Shown here piece by piece: positions 13,625-23,421 of a DNA stretch of 64,000 nt; position 1 is the stretch's first letter, and every line of letters starts with the position of its first letter. The notes beneath the pieces were generated by a model, which was not told where the DNA came from, searched no databases, and saw only the letters and a list, made by a program, of their open reading frames with translations. Source of the DNA: Oenanthe sinensis (lineage: Eukaryota; Streptophyta; Magnoliopsida; Apiales; Apiaceae); assembly GCA_028671895.1 (NCBI GenBank), contig CM053806.1:16379001-16443000 (forward strand). The letters are read 5' to 3'. The translations under genes were made by a program, and so were the position numbers.

Positions 13625-13830
13625 TGGCCCCGGCTCGCTTGTTAAGCAAGCTGAGCCAAAATAAGTGTTTGAGGTCTCTGTGCAATCAGAATCAGAAAGC
13701 ATAGAGTCAAGTTGAATTGTATTACCCAAACCTCCAGCGTCCGTATTGTCTTTTGGGCCCATTCTTTTCCTCTCCTCTAGTTCAAGCCCATCTAACTCAT
13801 CATCCCCTTGCCCGCCATTAACATTTAAAC

Positions 13831-14758
13831 TTATGTTTCCCTCCTTTGACTTATCAATACTGCCCCCTTATTTGAATTTCCCATGATTTCAACATTCTTG
13901 TTTAACTCCTCCCTATTATTACGTATCACATTACTGTCCTGCTGCAAATTAGGAATTTGAAATCCCTGATTTCTATCCTCTCCACCTTTCCCGCCCCACC
14001 TTTCGTCCCTCTCATCACTGAGCCATTTGCTTCGTTCCTGGTTTGCCCCCGTCTCGCCGGAGCACGCAGCCAACTCCCCCACTCCCTCACCATGGACGAT
14101 GTATCTCCCTCTAATTTCTTCCTGCAAAATCTCTCAGTATGAGTAATTAAACCACACAGAAAGCAAAAATTCCCAAGCTTCTCGTATTTGCAGTTGACAA
14201 TAAAATCAGTCTTATTCTTCCTGCTAATCTTTTTCTTCCTCTTTAATGGGAGTCTCACATCTACTTTGATTCGAATACGCATGTATTCTCTCCAGATACT
14301 GGAATTGTTACTTGGATCATACATCACATAGTTACCAAAGAAGTTTCCCAGTTGTTTTCCCACCGATTCCGCCATAAAACCACTAGGGAGGTCGTGTATT
14401 TGTATCCAGAATTCAATGTTATTCAACGATACATTCACTGGGTCTTCCCCTGCTTGAATGTAGTTTACCACTAACATTGCTCCATCAAAAGACCAAGGCC
14501 CATTGTTCACCATCCACTTCATATCGTCTTTATGATAAAACTGAAATAGAAAGATACCTGGTTTCAGTGGTTTTATATTGATTCCCAGCGCTGGTCTCCA
14601 TAAGTCTGCCATTTTCGATTTCATTGCTCGCACATTAAACTCTTTTCAGTCAAAAACCTACCCACCAAGCACAATTCAAATCTGTTGCTCTCCTCCTCAA
14701 GCTCCTCATCAAAAACCAATTCTTCATTCTCCTCATTCGTAATATCCAATTCCATCAT
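13831..14758 (-). pseudogene. LINE ORF1: DUF4283 and CCHC zinc knuckle protein, frameshifted
   Basis: Nucleic-acid-binding protein of plant L1 elements. The likely start is the ATG at 14758, followed by an acidic N-terminus and the DUF4283 beginning CLVGRFLTEKS. One base is missing near 14635, where the frame moves; the DUF4283 core then continues (MADLWRPALG, GIFLFQFYHKDDM, NNGPWSFDGAMLVV). The zinc knuckle is C-F-L-C-G-L-I-T-H-x4-F-C with a longer last spacing. A second single-base deletion lies near 14010-14030: the tail is readable in the next frame to 13831. A third separates it from the ORF2 frame. The breaks show it is no longer translated whole. Family assignment is firm. Confidence 0.85.
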
Positions 14759-14880
14759 GAGAGTATCCAGATTATTATCCATTCTGATCTTGAAAAAGCA
14801 CCTCTCACAAATTCTAACAAAGCATTAAAGATTGAAAGATAGGAGAGAAAAAACTCACGCTCTCACAAAGGAGAGAAAAA

Positions 14881-15193
14881 ACATGTTAACCGAGGTTATT
14901 AATTTTTTTATTATTTTTTAGTGTTTTTATAATGCATTAAAATTTATTAGTTACATTATAAATTCAAATTCACAGAAATTTAATACATTCGACCACAGAA
15001 ATTCTAATACATGCCGATATATGTAAAATCTTTTAACGGTGAAAGGAGAGAGTAGTGTGAAACCCCCAAATTGACCGTATTCAAACTTTGATAATTAAAT
15101 TGAAGGGGCTGCACTTGTAAGTTCGTTCAATCTCTGTAAGTTTCTTTTGTGCTTAAACCCCTCTATCTGTATTACATTATTCTGTATGTATAT
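14881..15193. other. Short intergenic stretch before mTERF gene
   Basis: AT-rich. It would hold the promoter and 5' leader of the mTERF-like gene. I see no convincing TATA box or repeat. Confidence 0.4.
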
Positions 15194-16397
15194 ATGAATA
15201 TGATGGTGGTTGTTTGTGTGTATAAATCTCATTTCCAAACCCTAATTCTCGATCATCAAACTATACGTAACTGTTTAATTAGGCCCCTTATTCGTTCTTA
15301 TCATACCAAAAGAATCATACCCACTACAGATTCTTTAAATTTCACTAGTTCATTTCTCGAAAACAAATGTGGGTTGTCAGGAAAAACCCTGATCAATGCT
15401 TCTAAATATGTTCATTTTGATTCCTCTGATCAAAGACCACACTCTGTTGTCCAACTCTTTCGAACATTTGGTTTCCCCCCGTCCAGTATTACCAAAATCA
15501 TTGCTTGTTGTCCTCGTATTCTTCAATGTTATCCCGACAAGGCCATACTGCCGAAGCTTGAGTTTTTGCGTTCTATCTCAGCATCTAAAACAGAGGTAGT
15601 TGAAATTGTCACCAGAAACCCACGTATTCTTGGGAGAAGTCTGAACAACCACCTAATACCTTTCCTTAAGCAGCTCGAATCTGTTACAGGCTGTTACCCA
15701 AGTGCAGTTGCTGTCTTCAAATGCTATCCATATACACTTGAAGTAAAAAGTTCCAAGTCTTCATTGTTAAATATCAGTTACTTGTCACTCTTGGTGTTCC
15801 TAATTCTCAGATTTTGAAAATTTTGACAATATATGGTGATGTATCAAGTATGCCAAATGACAAATTCCGTAATGTCGTGTCAAAGCTGATGGACATGTGT
15901 TTTGATCTTTCATCTTCATATTTTCACCATGCTCTCCTGACATCGACTTTTAACAAAGACTCGACTTGGAAATCTGGGTGTGTGTTGCTGAAAAGCTTTG
16001 GTTTCTCCGATCAAGAGATCCTTTACATGTTCAAGAAGCTGCCACAGATCATGCGTTATGGGGAGAAGGCAATTATTGAGAAAATGGGGTTTTTTTTAAT
16101 AAATTACAGTGGACAACATCTAGGTTGGCAAGTAACCCAGCAGTTCTTGGCTATAGCTTAGATAAGAGGACTATCCCGAGGTGTTCGGTTCTGCAAGTAT
16201 TGGACTCAAAGAACAACACTAGTGAGAGTTGCATGCTATCGACGATATTGATGATTTCTGCTAGAAATTTCACCAAAAATTTTGTAAATGCACATAAGGA
16301 TGAAATTCTTGAGGTAATGGAGGCATATACAGGGAAGTTGAGATTTGATGAATACACTTTTAAACAGAAGGGACAGTTAAGGTTGAAGCCAATGTGA
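15194..16397 (+). pseudogene. mTERF-family protein gene with two frameshifts
   Basis: mTERF proteins are organelle-targeted helical-repeat nucleic-acid-binding factors acting in mitochondrial or plastid transcription and RNA processing. The ATG at 15194 begins a basic, hydrophobic N-terminus suited to organelle import. The mTERF repeats follow: KYVHF, VVQLFRTFGFPPSSI, PRILQCYPDKAILPKLEFL, then VTRNPRILGRSLNNHLIPFL. Near 15765 one base is missing and the frame continues as QLLVTLGVPNSQILKIL. At the T8 run 16087-16094 a second base is missing and the frame continues as SNPAVLGYSLDKRTIPRCSV, the family's conserved C-terminal block. It ends at 16397. The combined length of about 400 codons is normal for the family and no exon is needed to bridge it. 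It resembles the large dicot subfamily of intronless, tandemly duplicated mTERF genes. Either a recent pseudogene or consensus errors; I favour pseudogene because longer frames in the window carry no such errors. Confidence 0.82.
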
Positions 16398-16614
16398 TAT
16401 CTATTTAGCACCTGTTGTTTTGTTACTGAATCAGCCGCATTACCGGGAAAAGAAGGAATGAAATGATGAAGTTCATTGTGGTAAACAGTCAAGTCTGTAT
16501 CGGTTGTCGAGCAGACCAAGTTAAGTTGGTTGTTTCTTAGAGAAGACGATCATTTTAAGGTTTTGGTTTTGGTTTTGGAAACTTTCTCGTCAAATGATAG
16601 ATTTCAGAACATAA

Positions 16615-16707
16615 AAGGGTGAAGTTCCTCAAGTGTTTGATGCGTACAAAGGTAAGTTGGGATTTGATGGAATACAATTTAGAAGCAGAAGGATGAATTC
16701 CAGTTGA
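16615..16707 (+). pseudogene. 3'-end scrap of a second mTERF gene
   Basis: The translated stretch GEVPQVFDAYKGKLGFDG parallels the end of the preceding gene (DEILEVMEAYTGKLRFDE). It stops at 16705-16707 and has no upstream domain. It is best read as the remnant of a tandem mTERF duplicate, a common arrangement for this family in dicots. Confidence 0.6.
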
Positions 16708-17217
16708 GAAGTGATCAAATTTCTTGTCATAATAGAAGCATAATCACTTCCGCTCTATATGTTTAATCTGTATTTTCAGCTGGACTGAACTTCTTAAACT
16801 CCACAGCTAATGGTTTCATCCGAGTAGTAATTGATAGGGTTTTCTGTGATGACTAGTCGCAGTTTGTGTGGGCGTTCAGAAGGTTGTTTGAGGGCCAAAA
16901 ACTAAAGAAAAAAGACTCGTTGGTTGCGCGCGCGCACACACACATTGACAAGGGACTAACCCCGAGTAGGTATAGAATTTTGGTTGAAATGAGGATAAAT
17001 GGGCGAGGCATATGGGTTTGAGGTAGAGTGAAATTAGCCAAGAGAAATATTTTGAGATCCCATGGGTTAATTATGCAAGTAATTTGTTTTAATCCAGTTG
17101 TTTTAGCCACTCATCTGCTTGTATTCTTGTAATGAATACGAGTTCATAATTGTAGCGAATAATTCAAAGGTTTGTGGCAGGATGATTGAGATATGTTATA
17201 TTCCTTCCCAACTCGGA
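16708..17217. other. Intergenic, nothing recognised
   Basis: No coding frame with family resemblance. A short GCGC/CACA-rich spot near 16925-16945 is the only low-complexity feature. Confidence 0.4.
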
Positions 17218-17227
17218 GATTAGCTAC

Positions 17228-17550
17228 TGGTTAAATGTCAATATCGTCACTAAACTGAAACAAAGCTTGCAACTTGGTTCTCGAAGTCAAAAAACTCTCA
17301 AATGGATCCCTAAACTGCTAAAAACTTACTTATAGATCACTACACTTAAAAATGAAATCATATAGAAAAGGACTTGTAGATCATTACACTTAAAAATGAA
17401 AACATATAGAAAAGGATGGAACACTTGTATTGATTATTTATCAATTTTCATTGTGTTCTTGCCATTTAAATCATTCACAATCCTTGATTTTTGTTTCTTC
17501 ATCACTGTTCTTTGATCCATCAGTATTGTCATTTTTAATTAGGGGTGTAA

Positions 17551-17598
<48 letters not shown>

Positions 17599-17881
17599 GT
17601 AATAGATCGGGTTAATTGAGATTTTAAAGACATATATGTTAAGTTTGATTTATTGGGTATTCGGGTTTTGAGTCAACAATCCAACATGACAGGCATGTTG
17701 TTTAAATTAAACGGTATTCCGTTAAAAATTAATAAGAATTAACCGTTGTGAAACATTTTTTAAGTGTAATGATCTACAAGTAAGTTTTTAGCAATCGAGG
17801 AATCCATTTGAGAGTTTTTTGACTTCGAGGACAAAGTTGCAAGTTGTATTCCAGTTTAGTGACGATATTGCCATTTAACCC
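17228..17881. mobile_element. Mutator-like MITE with long terminal inverted repeats
   Basis: The left end (GGTTAAATGTCAATATCGTC) is the reverse complement of the right end (...GACGATATTGCCATTTAACC), and inverted similarity extends over about 125-130 bp on each side. The 10-bp direct repeat gattagctac flanks it at 17218-17227 and 17882-17891. Long TIRs plus a 9-11 bp target duplication are diagnostic of Mutator-like elements. The 654-bp element has no transposase, so it is non-autonomous. A short internal duplication of the 'cacttaaaaatgaaa' phrase occurs at 17345-17420. Confidence 0.88.
17555..17596. repeat. (TA)n microsatellite
   Basis: Uninterrupted TA dinucleotides inside the MITE. Confidence 0.95.
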
Positions 17882-17891
17882 GATTAGCTAC

Positions 17892-18470
17892 GGTTTGTTT
17901 GGTTTATCGTATAGGTAACTTAAAAAATTATACTATGTATTTTCCTCCATAAAACTTATAAGGAGTGCTGAATGTTGTTTTTCAAATTATTCACTATAGT
18001 AAATCAACAACAGTAGCAAAATGAGCTTGTGTTTGTGGTATGATATTAGTTGCAGCGATTTGGTTGCTTCTCTTCACAGCTTCACTCCTACTAATGTTTT
18101 CTGGCTGAACTTTGTTTCTAGTTGTACGATTCGCTCCTAGGTAGTAGGTAGTCGCGTGTGAGCCCATTTGGGCTTTCCATAAAGCAACAGCCCAAGAGTT
18201 GCAAGTCGAAAAGTAATATTAAATTCGTATCAAATTAATTGTCTTATTTGAATGAATTTTTTGTGGTCAATTTAACTCAATATTGATTGAGAATTAAAAA
18301 ATATTCTTTTATAATTTTAAAAAATTGAAATATACATTTTAAAATAAATTAAATATACTTTTGAATGATATACTTTTTATAATTTTTTTCCAGTTATATA
18401 TTATATGTAATTTAAGAGCCGTGTTTAATGTTGTTTTTACACACGCTAACAACAGTTTTTTGGTTAAAAA
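17892..18470. other. AT-rich intergenic stretch
   Basis: No gene. Its 18250-18430 part resembles 30090-30250 on the far side of element E in the same orientation, suggesting two copies of one small AT-rich repeat. Confidence 0.4.
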
Positions 18471-18475
18471 ACAGG

Positions 18476-19096
18476 TGTTACGGATTAAAAACTAAGTATA
18501 TTTAATGTGTAATTACTGCTAGGGTTTGAGAGTGCTTCGAGTTTTAATGGCTGCACTAACGTTTTGTGACTATCTCGGGTCCTCGTTAACTGCCTACGTA
18601 TCTCAGTTCGTATGAGAATCAAGCCAAAAAACGTAGTTCTAATGTTGAGGGGTTATGCCTTTTATATAGGCGCACGAGGGCCTTGGAATCAGATTAGAAG
18701 TAGGAGACTTGGTGGCCAAGTCTCCTAATGACAAGATTGTCTAAACCTCTTAGGAATGAGGGTCCTCGTGGGACTCTTCCCACGTTTGAAGGTCCTCGTG
18801 GGACTCTTCCCACGTTTGGGTTTCTAGATCCTTCTAGGATTAGGGCCTTCAACAGGTTTCTTGGGCCTTTACTGAACCTTTATTAATTAATTACGAAATT
18901 AATTAATAATAAGGACTTAATGGGCCTATGGCTTTAACAGAGCTTTGTGGGCTAGACTTACAAATCCAGTTGATCCTGGGATTTATTTTCCTAGTTCGTT
19001 TCAAGGGCCCAAGCCTTTGGACCATACCGGGCCTAATACATGAAATAATAAATGCTATATTTATTATTTCCTCAGGGCTTATTTTTACCCACATCA
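18476..19096 (-). repeat. 3' LTR of element E (621 bp)
   Basis: Matches 29079-29669 apart from substitutions and a tandem duplication of about 30 bp around 18750-18815 (the phrase ggtcctcgtgggactcttcc occurs twice here, once in the other LTR). Confidence 0.9.
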
Positions 19097-19112
19097 TTTG
19101 TCCCCCAACTTT
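19097..19112 (-). other. Polypurine tract of element E
   Basis: Minus strand AAAGTTGGGGGACAAA directly precedes the 3' LTR start TGATGTGGG. Confidence 0.8.
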
Positions 19113-19329
19113 TGGAAAAACTTCATGAGTTTTCGTAAAAGTTTCACAAAGGGTTTTAAGTGCCTTACCGGGCTTTTGACTTATTTCAGTCAACCTTATT
19201 TCATTTTTTAGGCTCAGGCCTTTCATTATTAATTCCTTTAAAGAATCAATATCATATAAGTTGGTCCTCCAAGAACTTTATTTGTAACAATTTCCAAAAA
19301 ATAGGAAATTTTCGAAACTTTATCCAACT

Positions 19330-20590
19330 CGACCTGGAATGAGGTCGAAAAAGACCTCAAATACGACCCCAGGTCGAATCCTGGGATCGAGGTCGAACTC
19401 GACTTCGATCGAGGTCGAACAGTACTTGAGATGTGCTTCCAGGTCGACATGTGGAGACGAGGTCGAAATCGACTTCGATCGAGGTCGAATTAGCCCTGAA
19501 AATCCCTTGAGGTCGAAATACGAGCATGAGGTCGATTTCGACCTCGATTGAGGTTGAATTTAGCCTTAATAACTCTTTGAAGTTGAAATGTCATTCTGTA
19601 GCTGATGTCGATCTCGATTGAGATCAAACTATGTCTCAATTGGTTATTGAGGTCGATTTTAGGACTGAAGTCGAATTCGACCTTGATTGAGGTCGAGTTT
19701 GAATTGAAAATTCCTTTAAAGTTGATCACATGACTGAGGTCGATTTCGACCTCGATTGAGGTCGAATTTGACATGAACATACCTTTGAGGTCGACTTATG
19801 AGGCTGAATTAGAATTCGACCTCGATTGAGGTCGAATTAGGCCTTCTCGGCTCTTTAGGTTCAATGTCGTTTTCGACCTTGATTGAGGTCGAAGTAGGCC
19901 TCAATTACCCCTTGAAGTCGAAACTTGTGAATGAGATCGATTTCGACCTCGTTGGAGGTCGAACGTGACTTTGAAGGGCAACATGCCTTCCAGGCTTGGG
20001 GCTTCCAATTCGACCTGAAATGGGGTCGATTTATGCCCTATTTTTCCATTGAAGTCGATGCATAATCGAGGTCGACTGTCGACCTGGAATGAGGTTGATA
20101 TTATCTTCATTTTTGCTCCCAACTCGATTTTGGAATGAAGTCGATTGGCCTCTTGGCTATAGCTTAATTTCGACCTCGATTGAGGTCGAATTATACTTTA
20201 AAAAGACACCCAAGTCGATTAAAACTCGAGGTTGACTGTCGACCTCATTTGAGGTCGATTTTTACCTCTAATTTACACTGAGATCGATTTGAAATTGAGG
20301 TTGGATGTCGATCTCATTTGAAGTCTATCTTGACTTTAAAAATTATACGGGCCTTCTAGGTTATATCTTTGTTTTCGACTTTGATTGAGGTCGAATTGTA
20401 CCTCAAAATGGTACCCACGTCGAATGTTTTTATTTCTCTATAGTTGTTGATTTTCGACTTGATTTGGGGTCGATCAACACATGATTTTTCTTTCCATGTC
20501 GAAATTGGTGCGGGATTCAAGCCTTAATGTTTTTAGAGGGAGAATGAGGTCGAAATGAACCTCAAATGCCCACGTGGGTTGAAGAGTTAT
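19330..20590. repeat. Degenerate palindromic AGGTCGA repeat array in element E 3' region
   Basis: Dozens of copies of 'gaggtcgaa' and its complement 'ttcgacctc', often joined as TTCGACCTCGATTGAGGTCGAA, at irregular spacings of roughly 50-75 bp. The open frames that run through it on both strands (e.g. 19339-19551, 19490-19780) encode only the repeat and are not genes. Variable tandem repeats in this part of Tat/Ogre elements are known and can seed satellite DNA. Confidence 0.85.
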
Positions 20591-21115
20591 TTCCTTACAG
20601 ATTTGATTAAGTGGAGCCTTACAGGATTTTGGGTTACGGGCCTCCAATGGTCTTGGATCATGGGCCTCTAGTATTTTAGGCCTTCTGGGCCTTGGGATTT
20701 TTGAATTCTAGGCCTTCGAGGCTTTCTCCTTTGGCTATTGGGCCTTTAAGGCTCATTGGTCATGGGCCTCACAGGCCCAACTTCTAGATTCTTCTTCTAG
20801 GTTCTAGAAGACTCCATTTCTTTTTATTTTATTTATTTTTCTTTTGGGCTTTCGTTTATGGGCTCTATTATATGGGCCCTTTTACCGATTATACCGGTTG
20901 ACATACCCTTCAACAGTCATGTGACCTAGAGACGCCGGTAAAAAGTGGAATTTGAACGGATAGGTGACCGGCTGGGGGTTGTATATGAGTGAAGTGAGGG
21001 TCTTCACTTCCCTCACTTCTCATTTCTCAAATTTCTCTACACCTTCGAGCTCTCAAGCCTTCAAGCAACTCCAGCTTCTAATACTCTCGGGGATATTCAG
21101 TAGCTCGAAAATCAG

Positions 21116-23078
21116 ATGGCTGACAAGAAGAATTCCAGATTGGTAGCTATGAATGCGGGGTCTGCTAAGAGAGGTAAACCCCTTCGATGAATCCCCATTT
21201 TTTCATCGTATATGTCCCTATTAGATATGATAAATCAAAGGGGGGACGAGTACCCTAGTCTGTCTCATTTAGACTCTTATAGTCGTAGCAATAAATTTTT
21301 AGATTCTGATTTAGTAGAAGAATACAACCGCCTTTTCAATTTTCCTCCTCGTTTTACTATTTCATTGGCAGAGCCTGGTGACAGGACCTGTCATTGGAAC
21401 CCTTCTAAATTATTTGTTTACATAGATTCCCTGTTAACGGGGCTTAGGTTTCCTTTGCATGAATTCATCCCTACACTTTTAGCTGACGTTCAAATTCAAA
21501 ATTCTCAAATCGTTCCCAATGGATGGAGGCTCATCCATTATTTCATGGTCCTTTGCTTTGAAAAGAAAATAAAAATGAATGTCCCCCTCTTTCGCAAAAT
21601 TTTTCAATTTAAAAAATCTTCTAGCCTTTCCTTGTGCTGGGTTTACATTGCCCATAGGCCAAATAAACCCCACATTTTTTATAACTCGTATATCCCCGAC
21701 AACAACCTTCATTGGAAGGAAATTTTTTTGCAAATTTCTTGGGAAGGGGGAGATTGAGGGACTCTCTTTAGGCCCACCTTTGGCCAGGTTGCTGACGGGA
21801 GCGCCGAGTCCATCATGCTCTCATTGGAGGAGCAAAATGCTTATGTTGCGCTTACTCTGGGGGAGACCAATGAAGTGTCTTGGGCTCTTCTTGATGAGCG
21901 TAAACTAAAAGTCATGGGCCTATCGAGGGCCTCGAATAAAGGTATACCGTTTTTACCTAGATTTTCCTCTTTACTCTGCACATTTTATTGCTTTACTATC
22001 GTGCTTATGTTTTGTTCGTTTTTTCAGCTGCTGCGCAAATCAACGAGTGGACCATTCCACCCGTAGAAGAAACTGGCCGTATGAAGCGGCTAAGGCTGAT
22101 GAATGACCCTAGACAGGAGAAAGAACCCCCAGCTTTCTTACAGCCTCATTCTGGGCCAACTGAGGCTGGGGGCAGTGAAACTGTCAAAGCACCTAAATCC
22201 CTGGCTTACAAACCAGGCTGGGGATTTAGGAAGTCGGATACCGTGGTCGGCTGCACGAACCATGCAAGGGATTGGTCCCTTCATTCCTTGACTCCTTGTG
22301 ATTACAAAGATATCGTTTTGGGGTGCGATGAGGAGAGCACCAAGGCTTTGGGTGCACAAGCACTGACATCGGTAAGTTTCTTTACTTGTCTAATTTGTAC
22401 TTCATTTCACTTGCACACATTATTTATGACTTGGCTTTTTATGTGTTTTAACTTGGTTGTCATTCTTCAGGCCAATGCCTATTTCCAGGCTTCCTTGCAC
22501 CATACAGAGTCATGGAAGGCTCGAGCAGGGAAGCACAAGAAGGAACTTACAGTGACGAATGCCAAAATCAAGCATTTGGAAGAGAAGTTGGATGAGAAGG
22601 AGGAAATCCTGAAGCAGGTCCAGGATGAGATAGTTGAACTCTGGGCCGATAAAATGTTATCATTGACAAGTATTTGGCCTCGAAAGAATACCAGGACTTT
22701 ATTCTACAGCATGACGACCTCCTCTTTCCTGCCAATTACACAATCGGGTAGAACGAGGCGTTGAAGGCGGTGCTGGAGAAACATCCGGGTCTGTTTGACC
22801 CTAAGGTGGACTTCCAAAGTCCCCAATCAGCCGAAGCTTTAAAGCGGTTGATCGAGACCCAAGAAGAAGAAACCGAGGGGGACAACAGTCCTGATGTGAG
22901 GCAGAAGAGGGCTCACGAGCCTAGCCTTACTCCTTCCTCTCATCAAGCCGTTCCTGAGGCAACTTCCCAGAAACCAACGGAGGAAAGATCCTCCGAAGAA
23001 GAATCAAGTGAAGACGGGGAAGGTTCGTCTTCGTCTAGCGGGGAGGAGTCTTCAGAAGAGGAGGAACCGTTTAAGTAG
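21116..23078 (+). pseudogene. Antisense accessory gene of element E, four exons, broken
   Basis: Lies opposite to gag-pol, between the repeat array and the integrase end. A CT-rich leader precedes ATG 21116. Proposed exons: 21116-21173, 21225-21941, 22028-22371, 22471-23078. The last two introns (86 and 99 bp) have clean GT...CAG ends and keep the frame; the first would be only 51 bp and is doubtful. Exon 2 has the plant 'putative gypsy-type transposon' domain (PF04195-like: WNPSKLFVYIDSLLTGLRFPLHEF, then NGWRLIHYFMVLCF). Exon 4 begins with a heptad coiled coil (KHLEEKLDEKEEILKQVQDE) and ends in a Ser/Glu-rich acidic tail. Breaks: TGA at 21755-21757, one base lost near 22655, TAG at 22749-22751. 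The role of this Tat-lineage protein is not known; related extra ORFs occur in Grande-type elements. Confidence 0.75.
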
Positions 23079-23421
23079 TTAGGTTTTTATTTCTGCTATT
23101 TATGTTGGCCCCAGCGGCTTGTAAAAACTTTTGGCCCTTGGGCTTTCTATTTATGTAATCGTGTTTTTTCACATTCCTGTCTTTTTACTTTCTGCCTTTA
23201 TTTTGCTTGTTTTTCGTGTTTAACTTGAACATAAACAACAAATACATGCGAGGCTTGTAAAAGACTTGGTAAAAATTGCCAATGTTATATAAGGATAGGA
23301 GAACACATTCTTTTGAAACTCATCAAGTTTTCAAATGTAACTTAGTATTAAAAACATGTCATGCCTTCGAGGCTAATAAAAACCGATACTTTAAACGTTT
23401 TTGAAAATTAAAGTCGAAAAC
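23079..23421. other. Convergent spacer between antisense gene and pol
   Basis: 3' untranslated sequence of two convergent transcription units. T-rich; nothing else recognised. Confidence 0.5.

Larger units (their letters stand above)
12006..14880 (-). mobile_element. LINE (L1 clade), 5' part, split by element D
   Basis: ORF1 and ORF2 of a plant L1-type non-LTR retrotransposon lie in order on the minus strand. The RT domain of ORF2 is cut at 12005 by the 5' LTR of element D; the rest should lie beyond the left edge of the window. The 5' end is set roughly at the pyrimidine-rich stretch (minus strand) around 14840-14880. No poly(A) tail or target duplication can be seen here. Confidence 0.85.

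Noticed and set aside
16151..16519. Minus-strand frame of 122 codons over the mTERF end
   Set aside because: Antisense to a conserved mTERF block.
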